A stretch of 64,000 nt of DNA from Terrimesophilobacter sp964651535 (GTDB taxonomy: Bacteria; Actinomycetota; Actinomycetes; Actinomycetales; Microbacteriaceae), in contig CAZYYE010000001.1 of assembly GCA_964651535.1 (NCBI GenBank), positions 1,054,001 through 1,118,000 on the forward strand, given 5' to 3'. The notes beneath the pieces are model-generated. The model did not search any database. It saw nothing but the letters and a program-made list of their open reading frames with translations, and was not told the origin of the DNA. Below, piece by piece: positions 52,123-59,808 of this stretch (within the stretch, counting starts at the first letter, position 1; each line of letters opens with the position of its first letter). The translations under genes and the position numbers were made by a program.

Positions 52123-52229
52123 TGTGAGGCAATGGCGGGTGTAGTCTCGGTGTCGGAGCGCCGGGAAGTCGGGTCGGCATGGCGTCGCGGTTGCGACGGA
52201 ACGTGTTGATGGATGATGCGGAGAAAACC

Positions 52230-52718
52230 GTGCGTGTTTCCGAACTGGCAATAACCATCCCTGTCGTCGACCGGGAAACCAGCGTTGTGACTGCCGCGCA
52301 GATCATTGCGCGGGACAGCAGGGCGAGCATCGTTGTCGCCGATGCCAAGGGGCACCCGGTCGCCGCCATTGCCGCAGTCGACGTCCTTCGGGTTCTCGTT
52401 CCCCGATACGTCATCGACGACGTTTCGCTCGCAGCGGTTTTCGACGAGAAGGGTGCGGATGAAGTCTGGCGGAACGTTCCTTCCCGTACGGTCGGAGAAC
52501 TCGTCGACGATGACGAGTCGCGCACCCTCGACATCCTCGAGGTCGAACCGGATGACACGCTTCTTGAAGTCGCCGCGCGCATGGCCGATTCGCGCGCGGT
52601 CGTCGCACTGGTCAAAGGCGAGCCGGGCGAAGCACTGAAGTTCGTGACGTTGCCCGCCGTGCTCGATGCTGTTCTCCATGTCGGCCACGGCGCGAAGGGC
52701 ACGGGCGCTTCGGCATGA
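52230..52718 (+). CDS. CBS-domain protein coupled to transporter
   Basis: About 162 residues with a pair of CBS domains: first VVDRETSVVTAAQIIARDSRASIVVAD..., second LEVEPDDTLLEVAARMADSRAVVALV. CBS pairs bind adenine nucleotides and regulate partner proteins. The GTG at 52230 has GGAG 6 bases upstream; ATGs at 52179 and 52209 are in frame and would add 17 or 7 residues, but with weak ribosome sites. The stop overlaps the start of the membrane transporter as ATGA, so the two are translationally coupled, and CBS control of that transporter is a fair inference. Confidence 0.85.
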   Translation: MRVSELAITIPVVDRETSVVTAAQIIARDSRASIVVADAKGHPVAAIAAVDVLRVLVPRYVIDDVSLAAVFDEKGADEVWRNVPSRTVGELVDDDESRTLDILEVEPDDTLLEVAARMADSRAVVALVKGEPGEALKFVTLPAVLDAVLHVGHGAKGTGASA

Positions 52719-54001
52719 GCATTCAGGTGATCCTGGCGCTCGTCATTTTTGCGGGCGCCTACGTCTTCATAGTTGCCGAGTGGGTTCCTCGCATGACCGT
52801 CGCCCTTGTCGGCGCGGGCCTCATGATCGTCATCGGCGCCACCGACGACCACGGCGTGTTCTTCTCGGAAGAAACGGGAATCGACTGGAACGTCATTTTC
52901 CTTCTGCTCGGGATGATGATCATCGTCGGGATTCTGCAGCAGAGCGGCGTGTTCGAATTCCTGGCCATTTGGGCCGCCAAACGTGCGCGGGGGCGACCGT
53001 TCGTCATCATGGTCATGCTCGTGCTGATCACGGCAGTGCTTTCCGCATTCCTCGACAATGTGACAACGGTGCTGTTGATTGCGCCCGTCACGCTGCTCAT
53101 TTGCGAACGGCTTGCCGTTCCCGTCGCACCGTTTCTCATCGCGGAAATCATGGCGAGCAACATTGGCGGAACGGCGACCCTGATCGGCGATCCTCCCAAC
53201 ATCATCATCGCGAGCCGTGCCGGTTTGAGTTTCAATGATTTTCTCGTGAACCTTGCGCCCATCGTCGTCGTGCTGCTGGCCGTGTTCATCGGTTTGTGCT
53301 GGATCATGTTCCGCAATCAAATGCGCTACGACCCTGAGCGCGTCGGTCGAGTCATGGCGCTCAACCCGCGGGAGGCGATTCGCGACGTTGTGCTTCTCGT
53401 GAAGTCGCTCATCGTGGTTGCGCTCGTGTTGACCGGGTTCATCCTTCACTCTGCGATAGGCGTGGGGCCGGCGATCGTCGCGCTCTTGGGTGCCGGCGTC
53501 CTCGTTCTGATCGCGAGGCTCGAGCCGCGGAAAATCTTCGCCGACGTCGAATGGGAGACGCTCCTGTTCTTCGTTGGGCTGTTCATCATGGTGGGTGCTC
53601 TCGTGAATCTCGGCATCATCCGCTATATCGGAGAGCTCGCCATCGATGCGATCGGAGACAACTACTTCGGGGCCGCAACCGGCCTGTTGTTCGGTTCGGC
53701 GATCGTGTCCGGAATCATCGACAACATCCCCTATGTTGCGACGATGGCCCCACTCACGAGCGACCTCGTCCAGGCAGGCGGAGCGGCGGCCCAACCGTTG
53801 TGGTGGGCGCTCGCTCTCGGAGCGGATTTGGGCGGGAACCTCACGGCCATCGGCGCGAGCGCCAACGTGGTTGTACTGGGAATCGCGAAGCGGGCCGGCC
53901 ATCCGATCTCGTTTTGGACGTTCACGAAGTACGGCATTCTCGTCACAGCCGTCACCATTTCGCTCAGCCTGCCCTATGTCTGGCTTCGCTACTTCGCGTG
54001 A
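52715..54001 (+). CDS. Ion transporter of the ArsB/NhaD superfamily
   Basis: 428 residues with about 10-12 membrane helices; IT-superfamily (ArsB/NhaD/citrate-anion) permease. Typical re-entrant motifs: LSAFLDNVTTVLLIAPVTL and, in the second half, SAIVSGIIDNIPYVATMAPL, each with the Asp-Asn pair; SNIGGTATLIGDPPNIIIAS follows the first and GADLGGNLTAIGASANVVVLG the second. Na+/H+ antiport or anion export are both possible; these motifs are shared. It is the coupled partner of the CBS-domain protein. No arsenic resistance genes are near, so an NhaD-like or other anion role is more likely. Confidence 0.88.
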   Translation: MSIQVILALVIFAGAYVFIVAEWVPRMTVALVGAGLMIVIGATDDHGVFFSEETGIDWNVIFLLLGMMIIVGILQQSGVFEFLAIWAAKRARGRPFVIMVMLVLITAVLSAFLDNVTTVLLIAPVTLLICERLAVPVAPFLIAEIMASNIGGTATLIGDPPNIIIASRAGLSFNDFLVNLAPIVVVLLAVFIGLCWIMFRNQMRYDPERVGRVMALNPREAIRDVVLLVKSLIVVALVLTGFILHSAIGVGPAIVALLGAGVLVLIARLEPRKIFADVEWETLLFFVGLFIMVGALVNLGIIRYIGELAIDAIGDNYFGAATGLLFGSAIVSGIIDNIPYVATMAPLTSDLVQAGGAAAQPLWWALALGADLGGNLTAIGASANVVVLGIAKRAGHPISFWTFTKYGILVTAVTISLSLPYVWLRYFA

Positions 54002-54012
54002 GAGTCATCCCC

Positions 54013-54060
54013 GTTAACGAAACGTTCACACCAAGCCCCCGCCCGTAACACGCGCGAAAC
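54013..54060 (+). promoter_or_regulatory. GlnR-like sites upstream of amtB
   Basis: GTAAC, six bases, GAAAC at 54045-54060 exactly fits one GlnR a/b half-site pair. A second set, TTAAC, six bases, TTCAC, lies at 54014-54029. Both are 76-123 bases upstream of the amtB ATG. With the glnA box this suggests a common nitrogen regulator. Inference from consensus only. Confidence 0.5.
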
Positions 54061-54135
54061 CATCCGAGCGGTGTTGCGGAAACCTGCGCAGGGCACTCTG
54101 TCAACCATGCGAAAAGTTGACGGAAAGGCAGGCTG

Positions 54136-55347
54136 ATGATGGATACCGGCGAACTTACGTGGGCGGTGACGGCGTCCGCGCTCGTGCTCCTCATGACCCC
54201 GGGCGTTGCGTTCTTCTACGGGGGACTTGTCAAGGCGAAGAGCGTGGTGAGCATGATGATGATGAGTTTCGGTGCGCTCGGGCTCATCAGCGTCCTGTGG
54301 ATCCTGTACGGATTCGCCATGTCCAGCGTCGACGCTCCTGGCGACTTCAGCGGCAATCCGTTTTCCGACTTCGCCCTGGTGTCTGCCGACAACGAAACAC
54401 TCATCGGTGCGCTCTTCGGGGCGACGTTCGCGATCATCGCCGTTGCGCTCGTGTCCGGAGCGATCGTGGATCGCGCAAAGTTCGGTGCGTGGCTTGCGTT
54501 TGCGGGGCTGTGGGCGACGCTCGTCTACTTTCCCGTCGCGGCGTGGGTGTGGGGCGGCGGATGGATCATGAACCTCGGCTATGCGCTGGGGCTGGACTAC
54601 ACCGTTATCGATTATGCGGGTGGCACCGCCGTGCACATCAACGCGGGTGCAGCGGCTCTCGCTCTGGCGATTGTGCTCGGCAAGAGGGTCGGTTTCGGCA
54701 AGGGGGCGCACAAACCGCACAATGTTCCGCTGGTGCTTCTCGGGGCGGCCATCCTCTGGTTCGGCTGGTTCGGGTTCAACGTCGGTGCCGAGTACCTGAA
54801 CGGCATGGCCAACGCGGGTCTCATCGCGATCAACACTCTCGGCGCCACGGGAGCAGCCATCATCGGCTGGCTCGTAGTCGAAAAGGTCAAGGAGGGGAAG
54901 CCGACTGCGGTGGGGGCGAGCTCGGGCGCTGTCGCCGGCCTCGTCGCCATCACGCCGGCGTGCGCGAATCTCACGCCGGGCCTCGGCCTGCTTCTCGGAC
55001 TCATAGCCGGTGCGGTGTGCGCCATGGCCGTCGAACTCAAATTCACGTTCGGATTCGACGACTCGCTCGATGTCGTGGGCATCCACATGATCGGTGGGCT
55101 GCTTGGCACGGTGTATCTGGGCTTCTTCGCAACGGGCACCGGCCTGTTCGTCGGAGGGAATGCCATGCAACTCGTCATCCAGCTCATCGCGTCGGTTGCC
55201 GTGCTCGGGTATTCGTTCGCGGTGGCTCTCGTGATCGGGTGGGCAATACACCGAACGATCGGATTCCGTGTGAAGAGCGAGGACGCGCGCGCCGGAATCG
55301 ACACGATCATGCACGGCGAGAACGGGTACGTGCTCGATTCGGTCTGA
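54136..55347 (+). CDS. amtB: Ammonium transporter
   Basis: 403 residues with 11 predicted membrane helices, Amt/Rh family, importing ammonium (or NH3) when it is scarce. FFYGGLVKAKSVVSMMMMS lines the entrance. The twin pore His are in GTAVHINAGAAAL and GIHMIGGLLGT, and the conserved glycine-rich Asp segment IDYAGGTAVHI precedes the first. No glnK follows, unlike in proteobacteria; the next gene is a degenerate relative. The start is one of two adjacent ATGs (54136 or 54139), with GGAAAGG upstream. The GlnR-like sites upstream imply nitrogen control. Confidence 0.96.
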   Translation: MMDTGELTWAVTASALVLLMTPGVAFFYGGLVKAKSVVSMMMMSFGALGLISVLWILYGFAMSSVDAPGDFSGNPFSDFALVSADNETLIGALFGATFAIIAVALVSGAIVDRAKFGAWLAFAGLWATLVYFPVAAWVWGGGWIMNLGYALGLDYTVIDYAGGTAVHINAGAAALALAIVLGKRVGFGKGAHKPHNVPLVLLGAAILWFGWFGFNVGAEYLNGMANAGLIAINTLGATGAAIIGWLVVEKVKEGKPTAVGASSGAVAGLVAITPACANLTPGLGLLLGLIAGAVCAMAVELKFTFGFDDSLDVVGIHMIGGLLGTVYLGFFATGTGLFVGGNAMQLVIQLIASVAVLGYSFAVALVIGWAIHRTIGFRVKSEDARAGIDTIMHGENGYVLDSV

Positions 55348-55391
55348 ATGTTTTCGGCGCGGGGTCGTCCCCTTCGTGGTAGTCATGGAGA

Positions 55392-56378
55392 GTGGCTGAC
55401 CCGATCCTCTATCTGGCGTGCGCCGTCATCACGCTTGCCGGAGTTCCGGGGATGCTCCTGTACACGGGCGGGACCTGGATCGTGCTGAGCCGGGACATTG
55501 CTCAACTTTGCGGCCTGTGGGTTGTCGTCGGCGTTGTGACGGGATTGACGGGTGCGCTCCCAGGCGGTTTCGCGATCCTCGTGCCAGTTCTCGGGCTCGT
55601 GGTCGGAACCGGGGTTGCCGCGGCTTTGGCGGAGCGGATCGGGGTGCGCGGCATCCGCGCCGTGCTTCTGGCGGGGTTCAGCCTCCTGATCTTTCTGCCG
55701 CTCGCCCTCGTCGTGTTCGGGGGCGGCGGAACGTGGCTGTATCGGGAGGTGGGCAGCCTCGACTTCGCCGGCGCGCTCCCGGCGGCGATCGGCACAGGCG
55801 GCTTTCTGACGGTGTTTGCTCTCGCATCAGGCACGCGTGCGGCGAGCGAACGGGTTCTTGCCCTGAGGGGAGCGATGCTCGTCGCCGTCGCGGCACTCGC
55901 GTGCGCTGTCGGCCTGGAATTGCGGATCGACGAGCTGACTCCCGCCATTGCTCTGCACATGCTCATGACCCCGGCGATCGCGATTCTGGCGGCGGCGGGG
56001 ATCGAGCGGGTGAAGCGAGGCCGCAACACGCGCGAAGGGCTCGGGGCCGGGACGCTCGCGGGCACCGCGGCTGCGCTCGCGACGACCGCCTATCTCGAGA
56101 CCGTTTCTGCCCTCATCCTCGGACTTCTCGCCGGTGCGGTCGCCGAGGCGGCGTTTCGCGGCGCTTCGGCCGCCTGGCGCCTGGCGACGCCGCTGTTGAT
56201 CGGGGGTGTAACAGGGATGCTGTTCCTCGGGATTTTCGGGCTGGATGTCGGGTTTGTGTACTCCGGGCAGCCAATGCTTCTTGCCCGCCAGGCGCTGGTT
56301 GTCGGCGTTTCGCTCATCTACACCGCCATCGTGTCGTTGGCGCTCATCGTGCCGCTTCGCGGCCGGTTCCGCCGATGA
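55392..56378 (+). CDS. Divergent Amt-family paralogue without pore histidines
   Basis: 328 residues, strongly hydrophobic with 9-10 membrane segments. It aligns by eye with AmtB: GMLLYTGGTWIVLS at the place of FFYGGLVKAKS, GGGGTWLYREVGSLDFAGALPAAIG at the place of WIMN...IDYAGGTAVHIN, and GAGTLAGTAAALATTAYLE at the place of SGAVAGLVAITPA. The two pore His are absent (the positions read ALPAAIGTG and TPLLIGGVTGM). It starts with GTG 44 bases after amtB, so it is probably in its operon. Function unknown: transport of NH3 by the usual route is unlikely; a regulatory subunit or sensor is possible. Confidence 0.7.
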   Translation: MADPILYLACAVITLAGVPGMLLYTGGTWIVLSRDIAQLCGLWVVVGVVTGLTGALPGGFAILVPVLGLVVGTGVAAALAERIGVRGIRAVLLAGFSLLIFLPLALVVFGGGGTWLYREVGSLDFAGALPAAIGTGGFLTVFALASGTRAASERVLALRGAMLVAVAALACAVGLELRIDELTPAIALHMLMTPAIAILAAAGIERVKRGRNTREGLGAGTLAGTAAALATTAYLETVSALILGLLAGAVAEAAFRGASAAWRLATPLLIGGVTGMLFLGIFGLDVGFVYSGQPMLLARQALVVGVSLIYTAIVSLALIVPLRGRFRR

Positions 56379-56872
56379 TCGCTCACGAGGCAGCCGGGAA
56401 AAGGGTGGGCCTTCCCAGGCGATTCTCAAACAAGCGCCCGGCGCTGAAATCGTTGATTCACCATGTTCTCAAGGGGGCTGAGGCGCGCGGTCCGCGCAAT
56501 CGAACCTCAGAAAGACACGATACTCGGGGCGCGGTCGCGAAAAATTCGGTGAAGTCTCAAACACGATTGACTCCCGAACAGCGTGCGGAGCTGGTCGCCG
56601 ACTACGAGGCAGGAATGCCGGTTCGGATGATTGCCGCGAGGTACGGAGTACACCGCGGAACAATCCCCACAATGGTCCAGCGCGCGGGTGTTTCGCTCCG
56701 CATTGTGGGGTTGAGCGTTGACGAGCGCGAGCAAGCGTCATCCCTCTATGAAAGTGGGATGACGCTCACGCAAGTCGCCCGTCGCATGAGAATCGGCGAT
56801 GAGGCGGCACGCCAAGCGGTATTGGACTCGGGTGGACAAATCCGGCCTCGGGGTAGGCCCGCGAAAAGTTGA
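56375..56872 (+). CDS. Double helix-turn-helix protein
   Basis: 165 residues from the ATG at 56375, which overlaps the previous stop as ATGA. Residues 65-165 hold two copies of a short helix-turn-helix of the Hin/resolvase DNA-binding type: LTPEQRAELVADYEAGMPVRMIAARYGVHRGTI and LSVDEREQASSLYESGMTLTQVARRM, each followed by a basic arm, the second ending IRPRGRPAKS. Similar modules stand alone in actinobacteria or form the tail of recombinases and transposases. The first 58 residues look unlike a folded domain, and an in-frame GTG at 56549 may be the real start. It marks the boundary between the chromosomal backbone and the Qat island; which side it belongs to is uncertain. Confidence 0.6.
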   Translation: MIAHEAAGKRVGLPRRFSNKRPALKSLIHHVLKGAEARGPRNRTSERHDTRGAVAKNSVKSQTRLTPEQRAELVADYEAGMPVRMIAARYGVHRGTIPTMVQRAGVSLRIVGLSVDEREQASSLYESGMTLTQVARRMRIGDEAARQAVLDSGGQIRPRGRPAKS

Positions 56873-56888
56873 GCTCGGGAAGCAGCCG

Positions 56889-57644
56889 CTAGAGATACAG
56901 CAGCCGGTCCGCGACAGCTTCAGGAAGGCGCTCGATGGCTCCCGTCTGTTCGCTTAGCGTCCGGAAATTCCACCAGATCTTCGCACGAACCTCGTCGGTC
57001 GGGATTCCCCACGCTTCACTCAAGAGGAATTCTACGCGCTCGATGTCTGCAGGCTTGCGAGCGCGAACCTGCCGCGCAGGGAAGTCGGTTTCACTGAGTA
57101 CGCGGTCTCGTGGCAAGTAGCCGATCTGCTCTACGGTCATTGCGGCGTTGACGGAAAAGTAAGCCCCAGCGTTCAACGCTCGCCTGGTATCGGCTTCGTT
57201 GCCGGTGAACCAGTGGAGGATTGCACCGTGCAACCCTGAGCTGTGGAGGTGACTGACCACCTCTGATGCGGCTCCAGAGCTGTGGATTGAGACAAGAACT
57301 GGCTCGCTTTTCACGATGGTCAGAATCTCGTCGAAAATGGCGCGTTGACGTAACCAGTCTCCACCGCGTCGGTCCAGGCCGACCTCGCCGACCAGCGCGA
57401 ATGAAGGAAGCAGTTCCTCAAACAATTGTGAGTCCCAGCGCTCCCTAGCCGTTGCGACTCCTGGGTGTACACCAACACCCCAAATGAGGGTGTTGTTGCT
57501 CAGGTTCCTCACGTGGGTTGCTTCAGCCAAGCTTCGGGTCATCGCGAACACCACGGCGTTCCCGAGAGCGGCGACTTGTGAGCGGGTGACATCAGGTGCG
57601 ATGTGGGCATGAACGTCTAGAGCCGGGAGTGGTTTGAGTGTCAT
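56889..57644 (-). CDS. qatD: QatD, TatD-like DNase of the Qat defence system
   Basis: 251 residues, TatD-type amidohydrolase-fold nuclease. All metal ligands are present: HxH in DVHAHI (12, 14), Glu87 in GEVGLD, His121 in VSIHSSG, His144 in ILHWF and Asp187 in LSETDFP. In Qat systems (QatABCD, shown experimentally elsewhere to give phage resistance) all four proteins are needed, but the chemistry is unknown. The ATG overlaps the qatC stop as ATGA, so it is the last gene of the operon. It is convergent with the helix-turn-helix gene, 16 bases away. Confidence 0.9.
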   Translation of the reverse strand: MTLKPLPALDVHAHIAPDVTRSQVAALGNAVVFAMTRSLAEATHVRNLSNNTLIWGVGVHPGVATARERWDSQLFEELLPSFALVGEVGLDRRGGDWLRQRAIFDEILTIVKSEPVLVSIHSSGAASEVVSHLHSSGLHGAILHWFTGNEADTRRALNAGAYFSVNAAMTVEQIGYLPRDRVLSETDFPARQVRARKPADIERVEFLLSEAWGIPTDEVRAKIWWNFRTLSEQTGAIERLPEAVADRLLYL

Positions 57645-58924
57645 TTGAGGTCTACCTGTCCGAGTTCGATGAGTCCCCGATGCGCGAGCTCTTCGATTGC
57701 GTCGAGATCCGCGTCTGGCGGCCAGGTTCCCGCGTCGATGGCGTCGCCGTCAATCCCTCGGGCCGTGGCGTAACTGATCGCGGCGCGGTCGCTATACCGT
57801 CGCTCTAACAGTTCTTCGCGCCCCGCAGGACTTAGGGTGCCGGAGAGATAGATGGTGTGGTCGGTAATACCAGCAGCGATGAAGGCTCCTCTGCGAGTGA
57901 CGCAGGCGTAGCACAGTCCGCAATTCAGGGTCGAGTTCCCGCCCTTGATGCGCGCACCATCGAGTTTGCTGCACGACACCGTCAGACCGGCGATGTGCTC
58001 CCATCTGGTTGGCGGATGGGTGTCGGCCACGAGGCGCATCTCTTCGCCCTTGGTGAACTCGGCGAAAGGGTTCGTCGCTGACACATGAAGGCCTATCTCC
58101 CGCAGGAGTGTGTTGATGCGGTAGAAAGTCTCCGGGTGGGTCGACCGGGTTGAGAGGGCACCGGCTCGGTTGGGATGCAGCGGCAGGTTCAGGCTGGTAA
58201 ATCCGTTCTCGGGGACGAACAGGGTCGTGGCGTTCCGGCTCGCGGCGATAGCGACGCCGAGTGCCACGAAAAGTAGCGAGCGGCTGCGGCTGGAGCTCTC
58301 CTTCTTCTGCCCAACCTGACTGAACTCGATCTGCGTGTATGACGGGACGGAGGGATAGGAGACCTGTAGCCACTTGCGAATTGTGTTCTGAGCTTGCCGG
58401 ACGGCGGTCGCGGAATCATAGTGGCCGACGAACAGCGGAGCATCGTCGCGCGCACTCAGGAGGTGGAGGGCGCCGAGGTAGGAGTCCAGTCCGCCACTCA
58501 GAAGCGCGACGGAATCTACCGATCCCGAGTCGTCATTGCGTACCGGCTTGGGTCTTGTCGTCGGGTCCTGCACCAATTCCAGCTCCCAAGTGTCTCCGGT
58601 AAGCCAGCACAGCAACTGTGCGAACTGATCCGCGGCTCCGCCCGTCCACGACGCCGGCTGTGAAACTTCGACTGTCAGTTCAAGCCGTCTCGTGAAGGAT
58701 GTAGGCCGGTCCGAAAGCCGATCAGCGAGGTAAGCAGCTCCGGCGAGTCGGACAAGGTCGACAGCTTGGTTCGGGAGGTCGCCGAGCGTGGTGAGCCACC
58801 AACCGAGTCCACTTTGGATGGTCTCGGTTTCGCCAGCGGCGTCTGGCCATTTCAATCCGTAATGGCTTGCAGGAATGTCGCTGGTCGAGTTTTCGCTGGA
58901 GACGTAAAAGCGGGTCAATGCCAT
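57641..58924 (-). CDS. qatC: QatC, QueC-like PP-loop ATPase of the Qat defence system
   Basis: 427 residues. The PP-loop ATP pyrophosphatase motif is LLSGGLDSYLGAL (143-148 core). Four Cys make a QueC-like zinc site: Cys318 (VSCSKL) and Cys335/338/341 in LNCGLCYACVTRRGAF. QueC converts carboxy-deazaguanine to preQ0; QatC keeps these features but has an extra N-terminal domain of about 130 residues and no queuosine genes nearby, so a modified base or nucleotide in defence is possible but unproven. It starts 5 bases after the qatB stop and overlaps qatD by 4. Confidence 0.92.
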   Translation of the reverse strand: MALTRFYVSSENSTSDIPASHYGLKWPDAAGETETIQSGLGWWLTTLGDLPNQAVDLVRLAGAAYLADRLSDRPTSFTRRLELTVEVSQPASWTGGAADQFAQLLCWLTGDTWELELVQDPTTRPKPVRNDDSGSVDSVALLSGGLDSYLGALHLLSARDDAPLFVGHYDSATAVRQAQNTIRKWLQVSYPSVPSYTQIEFSQVGQKKESSSRSRSLLFVALGVAIAASRNATTLFVPENGFTSLNLPLHPNRAGALSTRSTHPETFYRINTLLREIGLHVSATNPFAEFTKGEEMRLVADTHPPTRWEHIAGLTVSCSKLDGARIKGGNSTLNCGLCYACVTRRGAFIAAGITDHTIYLSGTLSPAGREELLERRYSDRAAISYATARGIDGDAIDAGTWPPDADLDAIEELAHRGLIELGQVDLK

Positions 58925-58929
58925 GATTT

Positions 58930-59808
58930 TTACCTCGCTCGCAGGACTCGTAGTGCTCGTTGGACTAGGTCAGCAGCGGCCTGGTGCAGAGTGTTCGCTT
59001 TTAGCGCGGGGGTGGCGTCAATGTCGAGACCGCGCACTTTCGCGTCGATCCAACCGCGCAGCATGCGTTCTCGGGTGAGCGCTTCGGCCCCGTCTAGTGT
59101 CCCGTTGATGATTTGATTCTGGAGTTCTACGAGCCCGAGTTGAAAGATATAGGCGCTAACGAAGCCTTTGATAGCTTCGCTGGCGGTGGGCGCTTCCGCA
59201 TCGTTTGAGACGATCTTTTTGACCTGTTCTGTGGCGGCCTGCCGGATGGCACGGTCGTCGGGGTGTCCGTCGTCTCCGATCATGAGCGTGACCAACCTGC
59301 TGATCCGAGCGCGAGGGCTAAGGGAATCGAACTCGGCGAGTGAAAGCCCGTAGCTCGCCAGCCCCTGCGCGTCGCGGTTGCGCAGTGCGTACGCAGCGCC
59401 AATAGTTGCGCCACCCCGCGATGCCCCGCCAATGACTTGGCGAGATGACCTGCTCCCGGAACGGCCAGTACCCGCCGACCGGCCGGTGGAACCTCCTCCT
59501 GCCGCCCCTCCTGCGCCTGCGCCGCGGCGTCCGGGCACTCGGGGGCGAGGGATCGGCGGCACGGTATTGCGCCGCGATGCAGGATCATCCCGCCACAACG
59601 CGTCCGCAAGCGCCTGCCCGAGCCTGTCCAAGCTCGAGGCTGGCTGGGCAGGATCAAACAGCGTGTCTGTCGGACCGCTAAGGTCGGCGATGCCGTCACC
59701 GTCGCTTGTGCCGCTGTCCGCGCCGCCGCTGCTCAGGCCGCTCCATGCGTCACGGAAGTCATTCCACTCGGCTGAGTTACTGCCACCGTAGGCGCCACTA
59801 GTTCCCAC
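58930..59808 (-). CDS. qatB: QatB, accessory protein of the Qat defence system
   Basis: 292 residues. The start at GTG 59808 gives the family-typical M-GTSGAYGGS; an ATG at 59826 would add six residues and a further open frame exists upstream. After a Ser/Gly/Asp-rich start comes a Gly/Ala/Arg-rich segment (RRGAGAGGAAGGGSTGRSAG), then a mostly helical C-terminal half (GLSLAEFDSLSPRARISRLV onward). No catalytic motif is visible. QatB has no known biochemical function. It overlaps the end of qatA by 11 bases (18 more if the ATG is used) and is required in characterised Qat systems. Confidence 0.88.
   Translation of the reverse strand: MGTSGAYGGSNSAEWNDFRDAWSGLSSGGADSGTSDGDGIADLSGPTDTLFDPAQPASSLDRLGQALADALWRDDPASRRNTVPPIPRPRVPGRRGAGAGGAAGGGSTGRSAGTGRSGSRSSRQVIGGASRGGATIGAAYALRNRDAQGLASYGLSLAEFDSLSPRARISRLVTLMIGDDGHPDDRAIRQAATEQVKKIVSNDAEAPTASEAIKGFVSAYIFQLGLVELQNQIINGTLDGAEALTRERMLRGWIDAKVRGLDIDATPALKANTLHQAAADLVQRALRVLRAR

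Noticed and set aside
52715..54001. Arsenite efflux pump ArsB
   Set aside because: The motifs are shared by NhaD and other anion carriers, and no ars regulator or reductase is near.
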